A stretch of DNA of 64,000 bases. Source: CAZPHU01 sp964419255 (lineage in GTDB: Bacteria; Fibrobacterota; Chitinivibrionia; Chitinivibrionales; CAYFVL01). The stretch spans positions 3,659 through 67,658 of the forward strand of contig CAYQOU010000015.1 in the NCBI GenBank assembly GCA_964419255.1. Reading direction: 5' to 3'. Of the stretch, positions 51,889 to 61,273 are shown piece after piece. The position numbers and the translations under genes are program-made. Every line of letters starts with the position of its first letter. The first letter of the stretch is position 1. Below the pieces are notes generated by a model. It made no database searches, had not been told where the DNA came from, and worked only from the letters and a program-made list of their open reading frames with translations.

Positions 51889-52935
51889 TCACGCCTGGAA
51901 CATGGCTTTTATGTTCTCATCAAATGGGGCACGTAGAATTCCTTTTTCGGTGATAATACCGGTTACCAGCTCGTGGGGCGTAACATCAAATGCCGGATTA
52001 AACACCAGGACATCCTCCGGGGCGGTCTGTTTGCCAAAGCCACAGACAACCTCCACCCTGTCCCGTTCCTCGATAGGAATCTGTTTCCCGTTTTCCAGAG
52101 AAATATCAAAGGTTGAAGCAGGGGCTGCAACATAAAAAGGGATGCCATGTGCTTTAGCCAGAAGAGCGACCCCGTAGGTACCGATCTTGTTTGCCACATC
52201 TCCGTTTGCTGCGATTCTGTCGGCGCCGACGATTACCGCGTCGATCTTTCCCTGATTCATGACTGTCGCAGCCATGTTATCACAAATCAATGTCGTGTGT
52301 ATGCCCGCCTGCGCAAGCTCAAAGGCGGTGATTCGCGCTCCCTGAAGCAGAGGTCGGGTCTCATCTGCAAAGACCGAAAAGGAGTGATTTTTTTCTTTCG
52401 CAACGTAAATGGGTGCCAGTGCGGTCCCGTATTCTGACGTCGCCAGTCCGCCGGCATTGCAGTGGGTAAGAAGCGTTTTTTTATCTTTCAGCTCTTCGAA
52501 TCCATACTCCCCTATACGACGGCAGGTCTGCCGGTCTTCCTGTAAGATCGCCTGCGCCTCCTCCAGTAGCCGCTTTTGAACAGAGCCCGCAGCATCAGCC
52601 TCACATTCGTGTGCGACCTTCTTCATCCGTTCCAGCGCCCAGAAAAGATTAACCGCGGTTGGCCGGGAAGTTGCAAGAAAATCGGCCTTTTGATGCAGTT
52701 GCGATAAGAAAGCTTCTTTACCCATATTCGCATCGATGCTCCGTACTCCCAGGTAAAGGCCAAAGGCAGCCGCTATGCCGATTGCCGGAGCACCTCTTAT
52801 CTTGAGTACCCTGATAGCATCCCACATCGCTTCAATGGTTTTTACATCCTCATAGGCAAGCTGAGTCGGCAGCATAGTCTGATCTACGATCCGTGCAGCA
52901 TCACCCGTCCATTCAATAGTCTTCAGTCGAGACAT
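51889..52935 (-). CDS. mtnA: S-methyl-5-thioribose-1-phosphate isomerase
   Basis: 348 residues from the ATG at 52935, with GGAGAAG 5-8 bp upstream; the ATGs near 52953 precede that site. Motifs of the eIF-2B-like MtnA family: RGAPAIGIAAAFG, THCNAGGLAT with the catalytic Cys, DETRPLLQG, and GADRIAANGDVANKIGT. It converts methylthioribose-1-phosphate to methylthioribulose-1-phosphate in methionine salvage. No other salvage genes are visible nearby. Length equals B. subtilis MtnA (353). Confidence 0.94.
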   Translation of the reverse strand: MSRLKTIEWTGDAARIVDQTMLPTQLAYEDVKTIEAMWDAIRVLKIRGAPAIGIAAAFGLYLGVRSIDANMGKEAFLSQLHQKADFLATSRPTAVNLFWALERMKKVAHECEADAAGSVQKRLLEEAQAILQEDRQTCRRIGEYGFEELKDKKTLLTHCNAGGLATSEYGTALAPIYVAKEKNHSFSVFADETRPLLQGARITAFELAQAGIHTTLICDNMAATVMNQGKIDAVIVGADRIAANGDVANKIGTYGVALLAKAHGIPFYVAAPASTFDISLENGKQIPIEERDRVEVVCGFGKQTAPEDVLVFNPAFDVTPHELVTGIITEKGILRAPFDENIKAMFQA

Positions 52936-52960
52936 GTTTTTCTTCTCCATCAATCAAACG

Positions 52961-52995
52961 AAAAAAAAGAGGGACCATGTTTATCAGTCCCTCTC
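52961..52995 (-). terminator. Rho-independent terminator of the EF-G-like gene
   Basis: On the minus strand GAGGGAC pairs with GTCCCTC around an 11-nt loop and enters a T8 tract, 30-odd bp past the EF-G-like stop codon. It insulates mtnA from the EF-G-like gene. Confidence 0.88.
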
Positions 52996-53023
52996 TGAAA
53001 ATACTCGGCTAGCGATGCCCGAA

Positions 53024-55114
53024 TCAAGCACCTTCTTCAGCCAGCTCGGCCTTGTGCTTTTCGATAATTTTTTTGGTGACATCTCCCGGAACAGCTTCAT
53101 AGTGAGAGAATGCCTTGGTAAAAAAGCCGCGTCCTTGCGTCAGAGAGCGCAGTGATTGTGAATACGACTGCACCTCGGATTCGGGAACTTTGGCATTGAT
53201 CGTTGTGTACTTGCCATGTGGCTCCATCCCACCGATTTTTCCGCGCCGGGAAGACAGATCTCCCATAACATCACCGGTGTAATCATCCGGCACCGTCACC
53301 TTCAGGTCGGCCACCGGCTCAAGCAGAATCGGATTGGCCATCTCAAAAGCCTTCTTAAACACTTCACGTCCGGCAATCTGAAATGCAATATCTTTGGAGT
53401 CGACAGGATGCGTCTTTCCATCAACCAACGAAACCTTGACATCGACAATCGGGTAACCGGCGATGATACCTTCGTCCATTTTCTGGCGTATCCCTTTATC
53501 GACACTGGGACGCAAGGGCGCATCGATTACTCCCCCAACGATTTTGTCTTCAAACAGATACCCTTCACCCCGCGCAGCCGGCTCCATATCGATAAATACA
53601 CGTGCATACTGGCCGGCTCCACCACTCTGTTTTTTATGGGTGTATTCGACATATTTAACCGGCTTTGTTATCGTTTCACGATAAGAGATTTTCGGTGTTC
53701 TTTTTTCCACTTCCACCTTAAATCTGCTTTTTAGGGCCTCCAAAATGACCGTCAGGTGAATATCTCCCATGGCAGAAAGAATAGACTGATGAATGTCGGG
53801 ATGAAATGTGTAGGTAAACGTAGGGTCTTCTTCATGTATTTTCGAAAGACCGACACCGATCTTCTCGTCATCTCCCTTTTTCCTGGCGCTTATCGCAACA
53901 CTCACCAGAGGTTCCGGATACTTGATTTTCGGGAAACGGTAATTGAGGCTCTTGTCTACCAGGCTATCACCGGTGTGTAAATCCTTTGCCTTCAGCAGCG
54001 CCCCGATATCACCGGCCACCAGCTCACCGGCATCCAGCCGTTCATGTCCCCTGAGATAGTACAGGCTTCCCAGCCGCTCTGTGGTTCCCCTGCCGATGTT
54101 CTTAAGCTCCATTCCGGTGCTCAAAGAGCCGCTGAAGACACGAATGATATTGACCTCTCCGACATGCTCTTCCGAAAGCGTTTTGAAGACAAACGCCGCG
54201 GTGGGCTGATCGGTGCCACAGGGTACGGATTTTTCATCATCCCCTTCAACCACAACCACTTCTTTGCGGTTTTCCGGTGAAGGACAAAGGTTGACCATAG
54301 TGTTGAGGAACAGATCGGTGCCGATATTTTGAGCAGCACTCCCGCACAGCACCGGAAAGATGAGGCCGTTGACAACCCCCTGCGCCAGTCCCTGTCGCAG
54401 CTGCTGATCAGTAAGCTCCCCGGCTTCAAAATAGGCGTTCATCAGGTCTTCATCGCTCTCGGCCACAGATTCCATCAACGCTCCCCGCGCATCTTCCACC
54501 TTATCGGCCAGGTCGGCGGGGATCTCTATCTTCCTGCCCTTACCGTCTCCCTCGGATGTATACTCAAACGCCTCTTTGGTTATCAAATTGACAATACCCG
54601 TGAAACCGGCACCAACCCCTATGGGAAGCTGAATGGGTGCGACTGATGTTCCATACGCATCCCGTGCGGCTTTAAGGGTCTTATCGAAATCAACATTTTC
54701 CTTGTCCATGCCATTGACAAAAATCACCTTCGGCAGCTTCAGCTCATCGACCATACGGCTGACCAGCTCCGTGCCCACCTCAATACCTGCATATGCATCT
54801 ATCAGCACCACCGCAGTCTCCGCAACCCGCAACCCTGCCCGAGCATCACCGAGAAAATCCAAAAATCCCGGTGTGTCCAGGAAATTAATTTTCGTGTCAT
54901 TCCATTCACAGGTTCCCACCGCCATGGAAATGGTCATTGCTCTTTCCTTTTCATCCGCCCGGCTGTCAAATATCGAGGTTCCATTGGAAACCTTTCCTAA
55001 CTTGCTGGTGGCCTTTGAGGTGAAAGAGGCGGCTTCGAGGAGTGTTGTCTTTCCTACTCCGCCGTGAGAAAGCAGGCAAACGTTTCTGATAGAACTGGAC
55101 TCGTACTTCTTCAT
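53024..55114 (-). CDS. Elongation factor G paralogue (EF-G2-like)
   Basis: 696 residues with the five EF-G domains in order. The G1 loop reads SHGGVGKTT (16-24) instead of the canonical AHVDAGKTT, NGMDKE replaces NKMD-like, and the sequence lacks the highly conserved EF-G effector patterns, as in the EF-G2 group (Thermus type). Such paralogues keep ribosome-stimulated GTPase but not always translocation. Domain IV and V are intact (PHGKYTTINAKVPESEV; GRGFFTKAFSHYEAVPG). The cell must also have a normal fusA elsewhere. It has its own promoter and terminator. Confidence 0.88.
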   Translation of the reverse strand: MKKYESSSIRNVCLLSHGGVGKTTLLEAASFTSKATSKLGKVSNGTSIFDSRADEKERAMTISMAVGTCEWNDTKINFLDTPGFLDFLGDARAGLRVAETAVVLIDAYAGIEVGTELVSRMVDELKLPKVIFVNGMDKENVDFDKTLKAARDAYGTSVAPIQLPIGVGAGFTGIVNLITKEAFEYTSEGDGKGRKIEIPADLADKVEDARGALMESVAESDEDLMNAYFEAGELTDQQLRQGLAQGVVNGLIFPVLCGSAAQNIGTDLFLNTMVNLCPSPENRKEVVVVEGDDEKSVPCGTDQPTAAFVFKTLSEEHVGEVNIIRVFSGSLSTGMELKNIGRGTTERLGSLYYLRGHERLDAGELVAGDIGALLKAKDLHTGDSLVDKSLNYRFPKIKYPEPLVSVAISARKKGDDEKIGVGLSKIHEEDPTFTYTFHPDIHQSILSAMGDIHLTVILEALKSRFKVEVEKRTPKISYRETITKPVKYVEYTHKKQSGGAGQYARVFIDMEPAARGEGYLFEDKIVGGVIDAPLRPSVDKGIRQKMDEGIIAGYPIVDVKVSLVDGKTHPVDSKDIAFQIAGREVFKKAFEMANPILLEPVADLKVTVPDDYTGDVMGDLSSRRGKIGGMEPHGKYTTINAKVPESEVQSYSQSLRSLTQGRGFFTKAFSHYEAVPGDVTKKIIEKHKAELAEEGA

Positions 55115-55185
55115 GGAGCCTCCATTGTAATTATAAATCAGTGATGCTGGATACCTTATACTGGTGTAACGAGACTAGACTAAGT

Positions 55186-55214
55186 AATATAGTAAGATAT
55201 TCAGAGGGAGGCAA
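55186..55214 (-). promoter_or_regulatory. Sigma70-type promoter of the EF-G-like gene
   Basis: On the minus strand TTGCCT (55209-55214), 17 bp, TATATT (55186-55191), giving a leader of about 65 nt before the ATG at 55114. Confidence 0.6.
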
Positions 55215-55425
55215 CTTGTATGATATCAACCGCTGAGCATAGCTGCAAAGCACCCCTGCCCTGCTGCCCTTTTTCCTTGAAAGCACCGCCCATAAAAAAA
55301 ACCAAAAGACCACCCCCAGCCCCCTATTTCGATACCGCTCGGCATAATGATTGCTGGTTTGCCTCCTCTGTGTTTTTCCCATATACGGCACACGAAATTA
55401 CAATTTACCGAAAGGATGGAGCTGC

Positions 55426-56640
55426 ATGGAGGAGCGTACATACACGTACATTATCGTTGGTGCGGGGCTTGCAGGCGCATCTGCAATCGAAGGTATCCGG
55501 GAAAACGATCCCGATTCCTCTATTCTTTTTATCGGCGATGAGAACCACCTCCCCTACCACCGGCCGCCGCTGACAAAATCCCTCTGGTCGGGAACCAAAA
55601 CCGTGCGGAATATTATCATCGAGGATGATGAGTTTTACGATAAAAACAGTGTCACCCTTCAGACCGGTCGACGTATCACGGAGCTTGATGCCCGGGAAAA
55701 AACCATCACCGATATGACCGGCCAGAGGTATCGGTTTGACAAACTGCTGCTTGCCACCGGGGGCACACCGCGAACGCTTCCCATAGAAGGGGGCAGCGCG
55801 GAGGGGATCATATATTATCGGTACCTGGACGATTTCACCAGGCTCAAGCAGCGTCTCGGTGATGCCGAATCGGTTTTGGTGATCGGGGGAAGTTTCATCG
55901 GCTCGGAGATAGCCGCATCCCTTAGCAAACAAAGCATCGAGGTCTCGATGCTTTTCCCCGAGCCGTATCTGTGTTCACGGGTGTTTGATCCCGATCTGGG
56001 ACATACGATCCAGGATGATTACAGCCACAGAGGCATTAAGATCCTTTCCCAGGACAAGCCGCTTCGTATCACCGCCGAGTCGAAGGGCTATTCGGTGGAT
56101 ACCCAAAGCCACGGCACGATCCACACCGATATCATCGTGGCGGGAATCGGGATCCTTCCCTCAGTCGAGTTGGCCCGGGGAGCCGGTCTGGATGTGGGCA
56201 ACGGGATCATCGTCAACGAGCAGCTTCAGACCTCCCACCCCGACATCTACGCCGCCGGCGACAACGCGCTGTTTCCCTATCAGGCACTGGGCAGGCATAA
56301 GCGGGTGGAGCACTGGGACAACGCAATCAAACAGGGCGCTCTGGCCGGCAAAAACATGGCGGGAGCACATCAGGAGTATACCTACATGCCCTACTTCTTC
56401 TCCGACCTTTTTGACATCGGATATGAAGCGGTCGGCGAAACCAACACCGCCTTTGATATCGTAACCGACTGGAAAACGGAAAATAAGATCGGCACGGTCT
56501 ACTACCTTCAGGAGGGCAGGCTTCGCGGGGTACTGCTGTGCAACGTGTGGGAGAAGGTTGACTGGGCGCGCAAGCTTATCCGGGAGAACAGAACCTGGAC
56601 GGCCGAGGAGCTTAAGGGGATACACATGGCAGTGTCTTGA
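55426..56640 (+). CDS. FAD/NAD(P)-dependent oxidoreductase
   Basis: 404 residues from ATG at 55426 (GGAG at 5 bp); the frame is open upstream without support. FAD-binding VGAGLAGASA (11-20), a GG motif with ATGGTPR, the NAD-binding VIGGSFIGSEIA near 150, and the C-terminal FAD site IYAAGDNA, as in ferredoxin/rubredoxin reductases and AIF-like proteins. The C-terminal 80 residues (KNMAGAHQEYTYMPYFFSDLFDIGYEAVG) match the AIF/Reductase_C domain. Electron partner is unknown; the ferredoxin at 37.7 kb is not in the same operon. Confidence 0.88.
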   Translation: MEERTYTYIIVGAGLAGASAIEGIRENDPDSSILFIGDENHLPYHRPPLTKSLWSGTKTVRNIIIEDDEFYDKNSVTLQTGRRITELDAREKTITDMTGQRYRFDKLLLATGGTPRTLPIEGGSAEGIIYYRYLDDFTRLKQRLGDAESVLVIGGSFIGSEIAASLSKQSIEVSMLFPEPYLCSRVFDPDLGHTIQDDYSHRGIKILSQDKPLRITAESKGYSVDTQSHGTIHTDIIVAGIGILPSVELARGAGLDVGNGIIVNEQLQTSHPDIYAAGDNALFPYQALGRHKRVEHWDNAIKQGALAGKNMAGAHQEYTYMPYFFSDLFDIGYEAVGETNTAFDIVTDWKTENKIGTVYYLQEGRLRGVLLCNVWEKVDWARKLIRENRTWTAEELKGIHMAVS

Positions 56641-57140
56641 CGGTAGTATCCTTCAAATTTTCATGGACTATAACAAAAATTCTGGATTTGCAAAATTGAA
56701 GAAACGATACTGTTACCGCGAACAGGCATTGCACCTATTTTCAGAAAATATTGCGGACATTGAGGAAAACTATCGATGGTATAAGTAGTATCGGAGATAT
56801 GTCTTTCAGGCTGCCGGAGATATTCCACTCCCTCTTCGGCTATCTCGATAACATCCAGCTCTGACAATTCAATGGGAAAAGCGCTATAGGCTGCAATTAG
56901 CAGTGGTAATAACTTCGGCTATATGAAGTTATTCTTGTTAATAATTATTCTCCGGTCCTTTAGTTTGGCACAATGTTGAGCTGTGCGGCATTATAATCNN
57001 NNNNNNNNNNNNNNNNNNNNNNNNNNNNNNNNNNNNNNNNNNNNNNNNNNNNNNNNNNNNNNNNNNNNNNNNNNNNNNNNNNNNNNNNNNNNNNNNNNAA
57101 ATGCGCAACCTGTTTGATTGCCTCAAGCGCTTCCCGCTGA
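56641..57140. other. Gene-poor region with assembly gap
   Basis: 500 bp with a 100-N gap at 56999-57098. AT-rich. An AATAACTTC/GAAGTTATT stem (56908-56916/56925-56933) is the only structure seen. A 68-codon open frame on the minus strand (56661-56867) has no recognisable motif and is not annotated. Confidence 0.5.
56999..57098. other. Assembly gap (100 N)
   Basis: Exactly 100 undetermined bases. The two sides share no sequence, so its real length and content are unknown; it lies between the oxidoreductase and the lipoprotein gene. Confidence 0.98.
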
Positions 57141-58310
57141 TTATTCTTGTTTATTCTGCTCTGCTGCCGCCTGTTTAACGGCATACCAGCCGAATTCAAC
57201 ACCATCTGTACTTCCATCATCGGTGAAATACCCAGCCAGCACTTTGCCGTCCCAAGATTGCCATCCATTGTATGTTTGGTTGATACTAGACCTTGTGAAT
57301 GTTATCTCTTTTATCCTGCGTCCCTTCCATGTTACCGTATGCCTGATACGCCCATTCCTGGTATCGAATGTCTCATTTCTTGTGCCGCCGGTATACCCAT
57401 TTCGTGTTAAGCGACCTGATCCGGAAAAACTCGTATCATTTGAAACGACGATGTCCAGCCTACCGGTATAGCCGTTTGCATTAATGGTATACCGTCCCTC
57501 CAGTGATGAGTCATGTGAATCTTTGCTGAGAATAGAGTCATCGACTTTGCTGATTATCCATGGTGATTTTTTCCCATTTGTAGATTCATCCCCCACAAAA
57601 TATCCAGCATAAAAATTATCATTATAGCTTCCCCATCCATACCATGTCTGATTTATATCAGACCTGCTGAATTGAATTCTTCTAATAGGTCGGCCTTTCC
57701 AACCCTGAGAATCGTTTACGTGAGTAGTTGTTATATCAAATTCTTGGCGTATATTCTCACCTGTTACTCCATCAGTGGATATTAAACCATTTCCACTTAA
57801 TTGGGAGTCATCTATCGTAAGATTCAGTCCTCCGGTATAACCGTTTGCATTTAGAAAGTATGTGAAGTCCTCTTGCAGATCGCCCCAGGTAACTTCCACG
57901 TTAATAATGCCGCTTTCATTTGTATCGATTCTTGAGAGGTGAAGTCGAATATTCGTGACCGTATTATCATAAACATCTGTGGAGCATGAGCCAGTGTAGA
58001 TAATCTCATCGTTTTCGTTGAAGGCGTCAACTTGAAGGACCCACAACCCTACCGGCACATCTCTCTTTATCGTAGTTGCCTCTTGCCTTAGAATGGAAAA
58101 ATCAAAAAGATCTATTGTATCACTTCTATCGCTATATAGGTGACCGTAGATTTTGGTAACCTCCTGAGGAATTACGGTCGTATCGATACTATAACTGATT
58201 TGACCGGTTCGGATGGCAGTGTCTGTCGTGATTGGATTTTTACCCGTTTTATCACAACCAAGCGAGATAAGACAAAAGATGCAGGATATTATTAGCAGTT
58301 TAAACTTCAT
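57141..58310 (-). CDS. Lipoprotein with two homologous beta-rich repeats
   Basis: 389 residues from ATG at 58310. A signal peptide with lipobox LISLGC (lipidated Cys19) leads into a Thr/Ser/Asp-rich N-terminal domain. Residues about 150-256 and 273-379 are two copies of one domain, each starting NANGYTG and continuing through WKGRxI(R/K)xIxFxRSxINQT to W(G/Q)S(Y/W)(N/D)...AGYF..D.STxG. The repeats align over their whole length with roughly 40 percent identical residues. Function is unknown; the WKGR/INQT blocks resemble repeats in surface lipoproteins. Low GC relative to the left part of the window. Confidence 0.8.
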   Translation of the reverse strand: MKFKLLIISCIFCLISLGCDKTGKNPITTDTAIRTGQISYSIDTTVIPQEVTKIYGHLYSDRSDTIDLFDFSILRQEATTIKRDVPVGLWVLQVDAFNENDEIIYTGSCSTDVYDNTVTNIRLHLSRIDTNESGIINVEVTWGDLQEDFTYFLNANGYTGGLNLTIDDSQLSGNGLISTDGVTGENIRQEFDITTTHVNDSQGWKGRPIRRIQFSRSDINQTWYGWGSYNDNFYAGYFVGDESTNGKKSPWIISKVDDSILSKDSHDSSLEGRYTINANGYTGRLDIVVSNDTSFSGSGRLTRNGYTGGTRNETFDTRNGRIRHTVTWKGRRIKEITFTRSSINQTYNGWQSWDGKVLAGYFTDDGSTDGVEFGWYAVKQAAAEQNKQE

Positions 58311-58969
58311 GGTGCTCCCCAAGAATGCTAGACAGGTATTTGTACTTTGCTTCAATGACTCATTGTAATATAGTTTAGCGGTTTATTTGAAACAAAAAAA
58401 ATCTTCTTGCCAACTGCAACACGCATTATATCATTAAGTTGGCTCTTCATCATACTTCAGGTGCTTTTCTGACGCGATCATTAAGTCCTGCCCATCGATC
58501 TTATCCCTGCGCCTCTTACCTGGATATCCTGGACAGGTTACCGGATACAGTTCTAATTTTTCTGATGATCCCATGGATTTGACTGGGGATGACTCAACGC
58601 TTACAAAAAAGGCTCTTTTTGGCAAGCAAAAACGGTTTCCTTCAATGACTTATATCCGCCATGGATAAATCCTGGTATATCTGTCACATAACCGAGTATG
58701 CCGAGTCAGCATCGCCCACACCAATAGCGATTAGCATGGATGGCGCTTCTGACTTACGTGATCTGCGCCTTATCGCCTACACCCACATGTGGAAAGGCTC
58801 ATTTGCCCGATTGTTTACCCGATTGTTTACCGCAGTCCGTGACTCAATGTGGTCCTATTTCAATCTAACGAGCTTTCTTGCCAGTTGTGTTGTGGGACAG
58901 CACACCGTGCAAGGCTCAGCCCTAACAACGTAAGCCTCTGCTCTATTGGCACGATAAAAATGAGCTGCA
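58311..58969. other. Degenerate intergenic region
   Basis: About 660 bp. The short open frames on both strands (58434-58625 minus, 58661-58933 plus) show no family resemblance. A TTCTTGCCA-x-TTG/TTGCA motif recurs near 58400 and 58872 and CGATTGTTTACC is tandemly duplicated near 58806. Likely debris of a mobile or duplicated sequence, not assignable. Confidence 0.5.
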
Positions 58970-59240
58970 TCAGCGTGGCACTGAAAGGCCATTAAAAGAC
59001 TTGTCCGCATATGAAAACGCCAACTCACTCCATAAGAAATGCCGAGCTTTNNNNNNNNNNNNNNNNNNNNNNNNNNNNNNNNNNNNNNNNNNNNNNNNNN
59101 NNNNNNNNNNNNNNNNNNNNNNNNNNNNNNNNNNNNNNNNNNNNNNNNNNAGCTTTATTGGCAATGCGTCTGTTTTCTGCAAATCGTCGCAATGCTTGCG
59201 CACTTATTTTATCCTCTGGTCTTTTTTTTCTTTCTTTCAC
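58970..59240 (-). CDS. Small basic protein interrupted by an assembly gap
   Basis: A GTG start at 59240 has a textbook AGGAGGTAATAA ribosome site. Thirty residues follow (KERKKRPEDKISAQALRRFA... ending ANKA) up to the gap at 59150. Both gap edges carry AGCTTT. If the overlap is collapsed the frame continues as RHFLWSELAFSYADK to a stop at 58970-58972, giving a coherent protein of about 54 residues. With the N placeholder the frame is shifted, which would hide it. No family was recognised. Confidence 0.5.
59051..59150. other. Assembly gap (100 N)
   Basis: Placeholder gap; its edges share AGCTTT, so the true gap may be zero or an unmerged overlap. Confidence 0.95.
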
Positions 59241-59331
59241 TTATTACCTCCTGAAATACCGTGTGATATCCATCATACACAATTATTGTATTTCCCTTTT
59301 CACCTTAGGCAACTTCTATCGGTCTACTATC

Positions 59332-59850
59332 CTAACAACAATATGTATTTATAAAATTATTCAATTCTTTTGGTGATTTGATATGGTATAGTTCTTTACT
59401 GCTTTCATACGATTTTATTATATCCTGTATTTTTGGCTTTTGTAACTTATCAATTGCAAAAATCGTTTTTATTAACTTTACAGTCATTGGTATCATTGGG
59501 CAACCTTCAACAAAATCAGGCCTAGGTCTAAAAAGGCATAGAAATTGCCGCTTTAAAGCCCACCATAAATGTATGAAGAGTGGATGATCTATAAAAATTA
59601 TTGTCGTAGCTGCTTTACATCTCTTTTCAATTGATTCCATAGTCGCAAAGCCGTCAATAATCCATTTGGGTTTTAAAAGTATTTCATCATGCAATTTATT
59701 GAACTGCTCAACTGGAGTCGGTATCCAGCCTGGATTCCATTGTAATTTATCTAATTTATAAATAGGGATACTCAGTGATTTACTTAATTTCGCAGATAAG
59801 ACAGATTTTCCACCACCAGCATTACCGATTATAACTATTTTATCTCCCAT
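59332..59850 (-). CDS. P-loop nucleotide kinase-like protein
   Basis: 172 residues from ATG at 59850. P-loop GNAGGGKS (9-16), an adenylate-kinase-like LDKLQWNPGW, an IIDGFATM lid-like segment and IIFIDHP. This pattern is that of the FlaR/topology-modulation and small adenylate-kinase-like P-loop proteins, of uncertain substrate. AT-rich. It is not in a visible operon; the FIDHPLFIHLWWALKRQF segment is typical of this group. Confidence 0.78.
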   Translation of the reverse strand: MGDKIVIIGNAGGGKSVLSAKLSKSLSIPIYKLDKLQWNPGWIPTPVEQFNKLHDEILLKPKWIIDGFATMESIEKRCKAATTIIFIDHPLFIHLWWALKRQFLCLFRPRPDFVEGCPMIPMTVKLIKTIFAIDKLQKPKIQDIIKSYESSKELYHIKSPKELNNFINTYCC

Positions 59851-59929
59851 TTTCAAATTCCCACTTTAGTTCTTCAACTGCTCTTCTCTTCCTCTTATGG
59901 CGCGGTCTGTCGACCCGTTTTAATCTACT

Positions 59930-61273
59930 TTATTGATTTATGACTCTAGCCTTATCAATATTGCCTAATTCCCACTTGTATAATACCAGTCCGTCTGTGA
60001 CCACAAAGCTGGTCGGCTTGTCAATCCATGCGTTTCCTTTGGCCTCAGTAAATTCTCCCCGGTCTCTCAGAACTTTTCCGAGGAAAAGAGGAACTCCGAA
60101 GAAATGGGGCTGTTTGGCATCCACAGGGATACTGATAAAGGTCGGATTTCTGTCACCATACATACCGGTGTCATCCCTAAAAACCAGCCATTTGCCGTCG
60201 GGCGAAAACTGAAAATCTGAACATTGTTTCACAGACTCTAATGATGGAATGAGATTCCCAGCCTTGGACATCAGTGGAATGAGTTGCTGGTTTGTGTCTG
60301 GTGTATCCCAGCGCGCAAGCCAAATTGCGTGGCGGTCACGTTCCTCAAATAGCGGGATCTTCAGTGAATCATATTGGTCAGTCGAAATTTTGCCACTATT
60401 ACGCTGCTCGCGCAATTTGCTCAAGTCAGGAACATTGCCAAACTCTACAATCAAGGCGAATGGATATTCTGGGTGAAATAGAATCTCCTTGATTCGTCTG
60501 AATTTATTAGCATTGTTTGAAAATATGGTCTGAATGGGATGTGATGATTGTTTGCCATTCTCATCATATACGCTTACATTCTTTGCTGTGTCACTATAGA
60601 CGAAGAGTTTTCTTCCGGATGTCGTCCATGGTTCATTGTATGCTGAAGACTTAAACCCTGCATCCAAAACAGATAGAATATCGAACCCTTCTTCTTTAAA
60701 CCGACAAACGTGTAAAGCCTTCTTCCAACCTCGCCTACCTCCTGGTTTCAGCACTTCAATTACAAACATCTTTGCATTTGAAGAGAGATTCCGAATCTTT
60801 CCTAAATAATCATCAAGGTTATTGATGATGAATTCCGAATGATTTTTCTTTGTCTTCAGGTTTTGAAAAACCATCCATCTTGTCTGCCCATATGCTATTT
60901 CCTCATCCGAATAGACAGGCATAAAACTGAAATCAAACTCCCCACTGACTTCATCTGCAAAGTCCTTCTTGATGATTTTCACCTTAACCTTGTCATCATC
61001 GAATTCAAGGAAAGAGATGGCATTGTCGATGTCAATGGTTCCTATGGCGTCTTTTGCCGGCACTGCGAATATGTTTTCGACTTGCTGCCCAAGGCCCACA
61101 ACTACGGGGAACAGAGAACGTTTTCCACCCGATTTCATGATAAACATTTCTTTCATATTCTGTATATCCTTCTTGGAATAGGTGTTCACCGGACACCGTA
61201 TTTCTGTCAGTACTATAACCAATAGCAGCAATGCTGCTATGACATATTTATAATGATTCTTTGATAGTTTCAA
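59930..61273 (-). CDS. Membrane-anchored protein of unknown function
   Basis: 447 residues. A single N-terminal transmembrane helix (VIAALLLLVIVLTEI) followed by a Cys at residue 27 (IRC) that could be but is not a good lipobox. The rest is an extracytoplasmic domain of mostly beta strands, with repeating W-containing segments (RWMVFQNLK; AIWLARWDTPD; GKWLVFRDD) compatible with a beta-propeller. No active site. It overlaps the upstream amidohydrolase by 26 bp, so the two are translationally coupled and possibly one system. Confidence 0.65.
   Translation of the reverse strand: MKLSKNHYKYVIAALLLLVIVLTEIRCPVNTYSKKDIQNMKEMFIMKSGGKRSLFPVVVGLGQQVENIFAVPAKDAIGTIDIDNAISFLEFDDDKVKVKIIKKDFADEVSGEFDFSFMPVYSDEEIAYGQTRWMVFQNLKTKKNHSEFIINNLDDYLGKIRNLSSNAKMFVIEVLKPGGRRGWKKALHVCRFKEEGFDILSVLDAGFKSSAYNEPWTTSGRKLFVYSDTAKNVSVYDENGKQSSHPIQTIFSNNANKFRRIKEILFHPEYPFALIVEFGNVPDLSKLREQRNSGKISTDQYDSLKIPLFEERDRHAIWLARWDTPDTNQQLIPLMSKAGNLIPSLESVKQCSDFQFSPDGKWLVFRDDTGMYGDRNPTFISIPVDAKQPHFFGVPLFLGKVLRDRGEFTEAKGNAWIDKPTSFVVTDGLVLYKWELGNIDKARVINQ

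Noticed and set aside
52936..53023. SAM-type riboswitch upstream of mtnA
   Set aside because: The spacer is only about 90 bp and is occupied by the terminator of the EF-G-like gene; no SAM-aptamer pairing found.
56661..56867. 68-codon minus-strand frame near the gap
   Set aside because: No motif, no ribosome site, in an AT-rich gap-flanking region.
58434..58933. Possible transposase fragments (63- and 90-codon frames)
   Set aside because: No DDE or helix-turn-helix motif could be seen; left as degenerate sequence.
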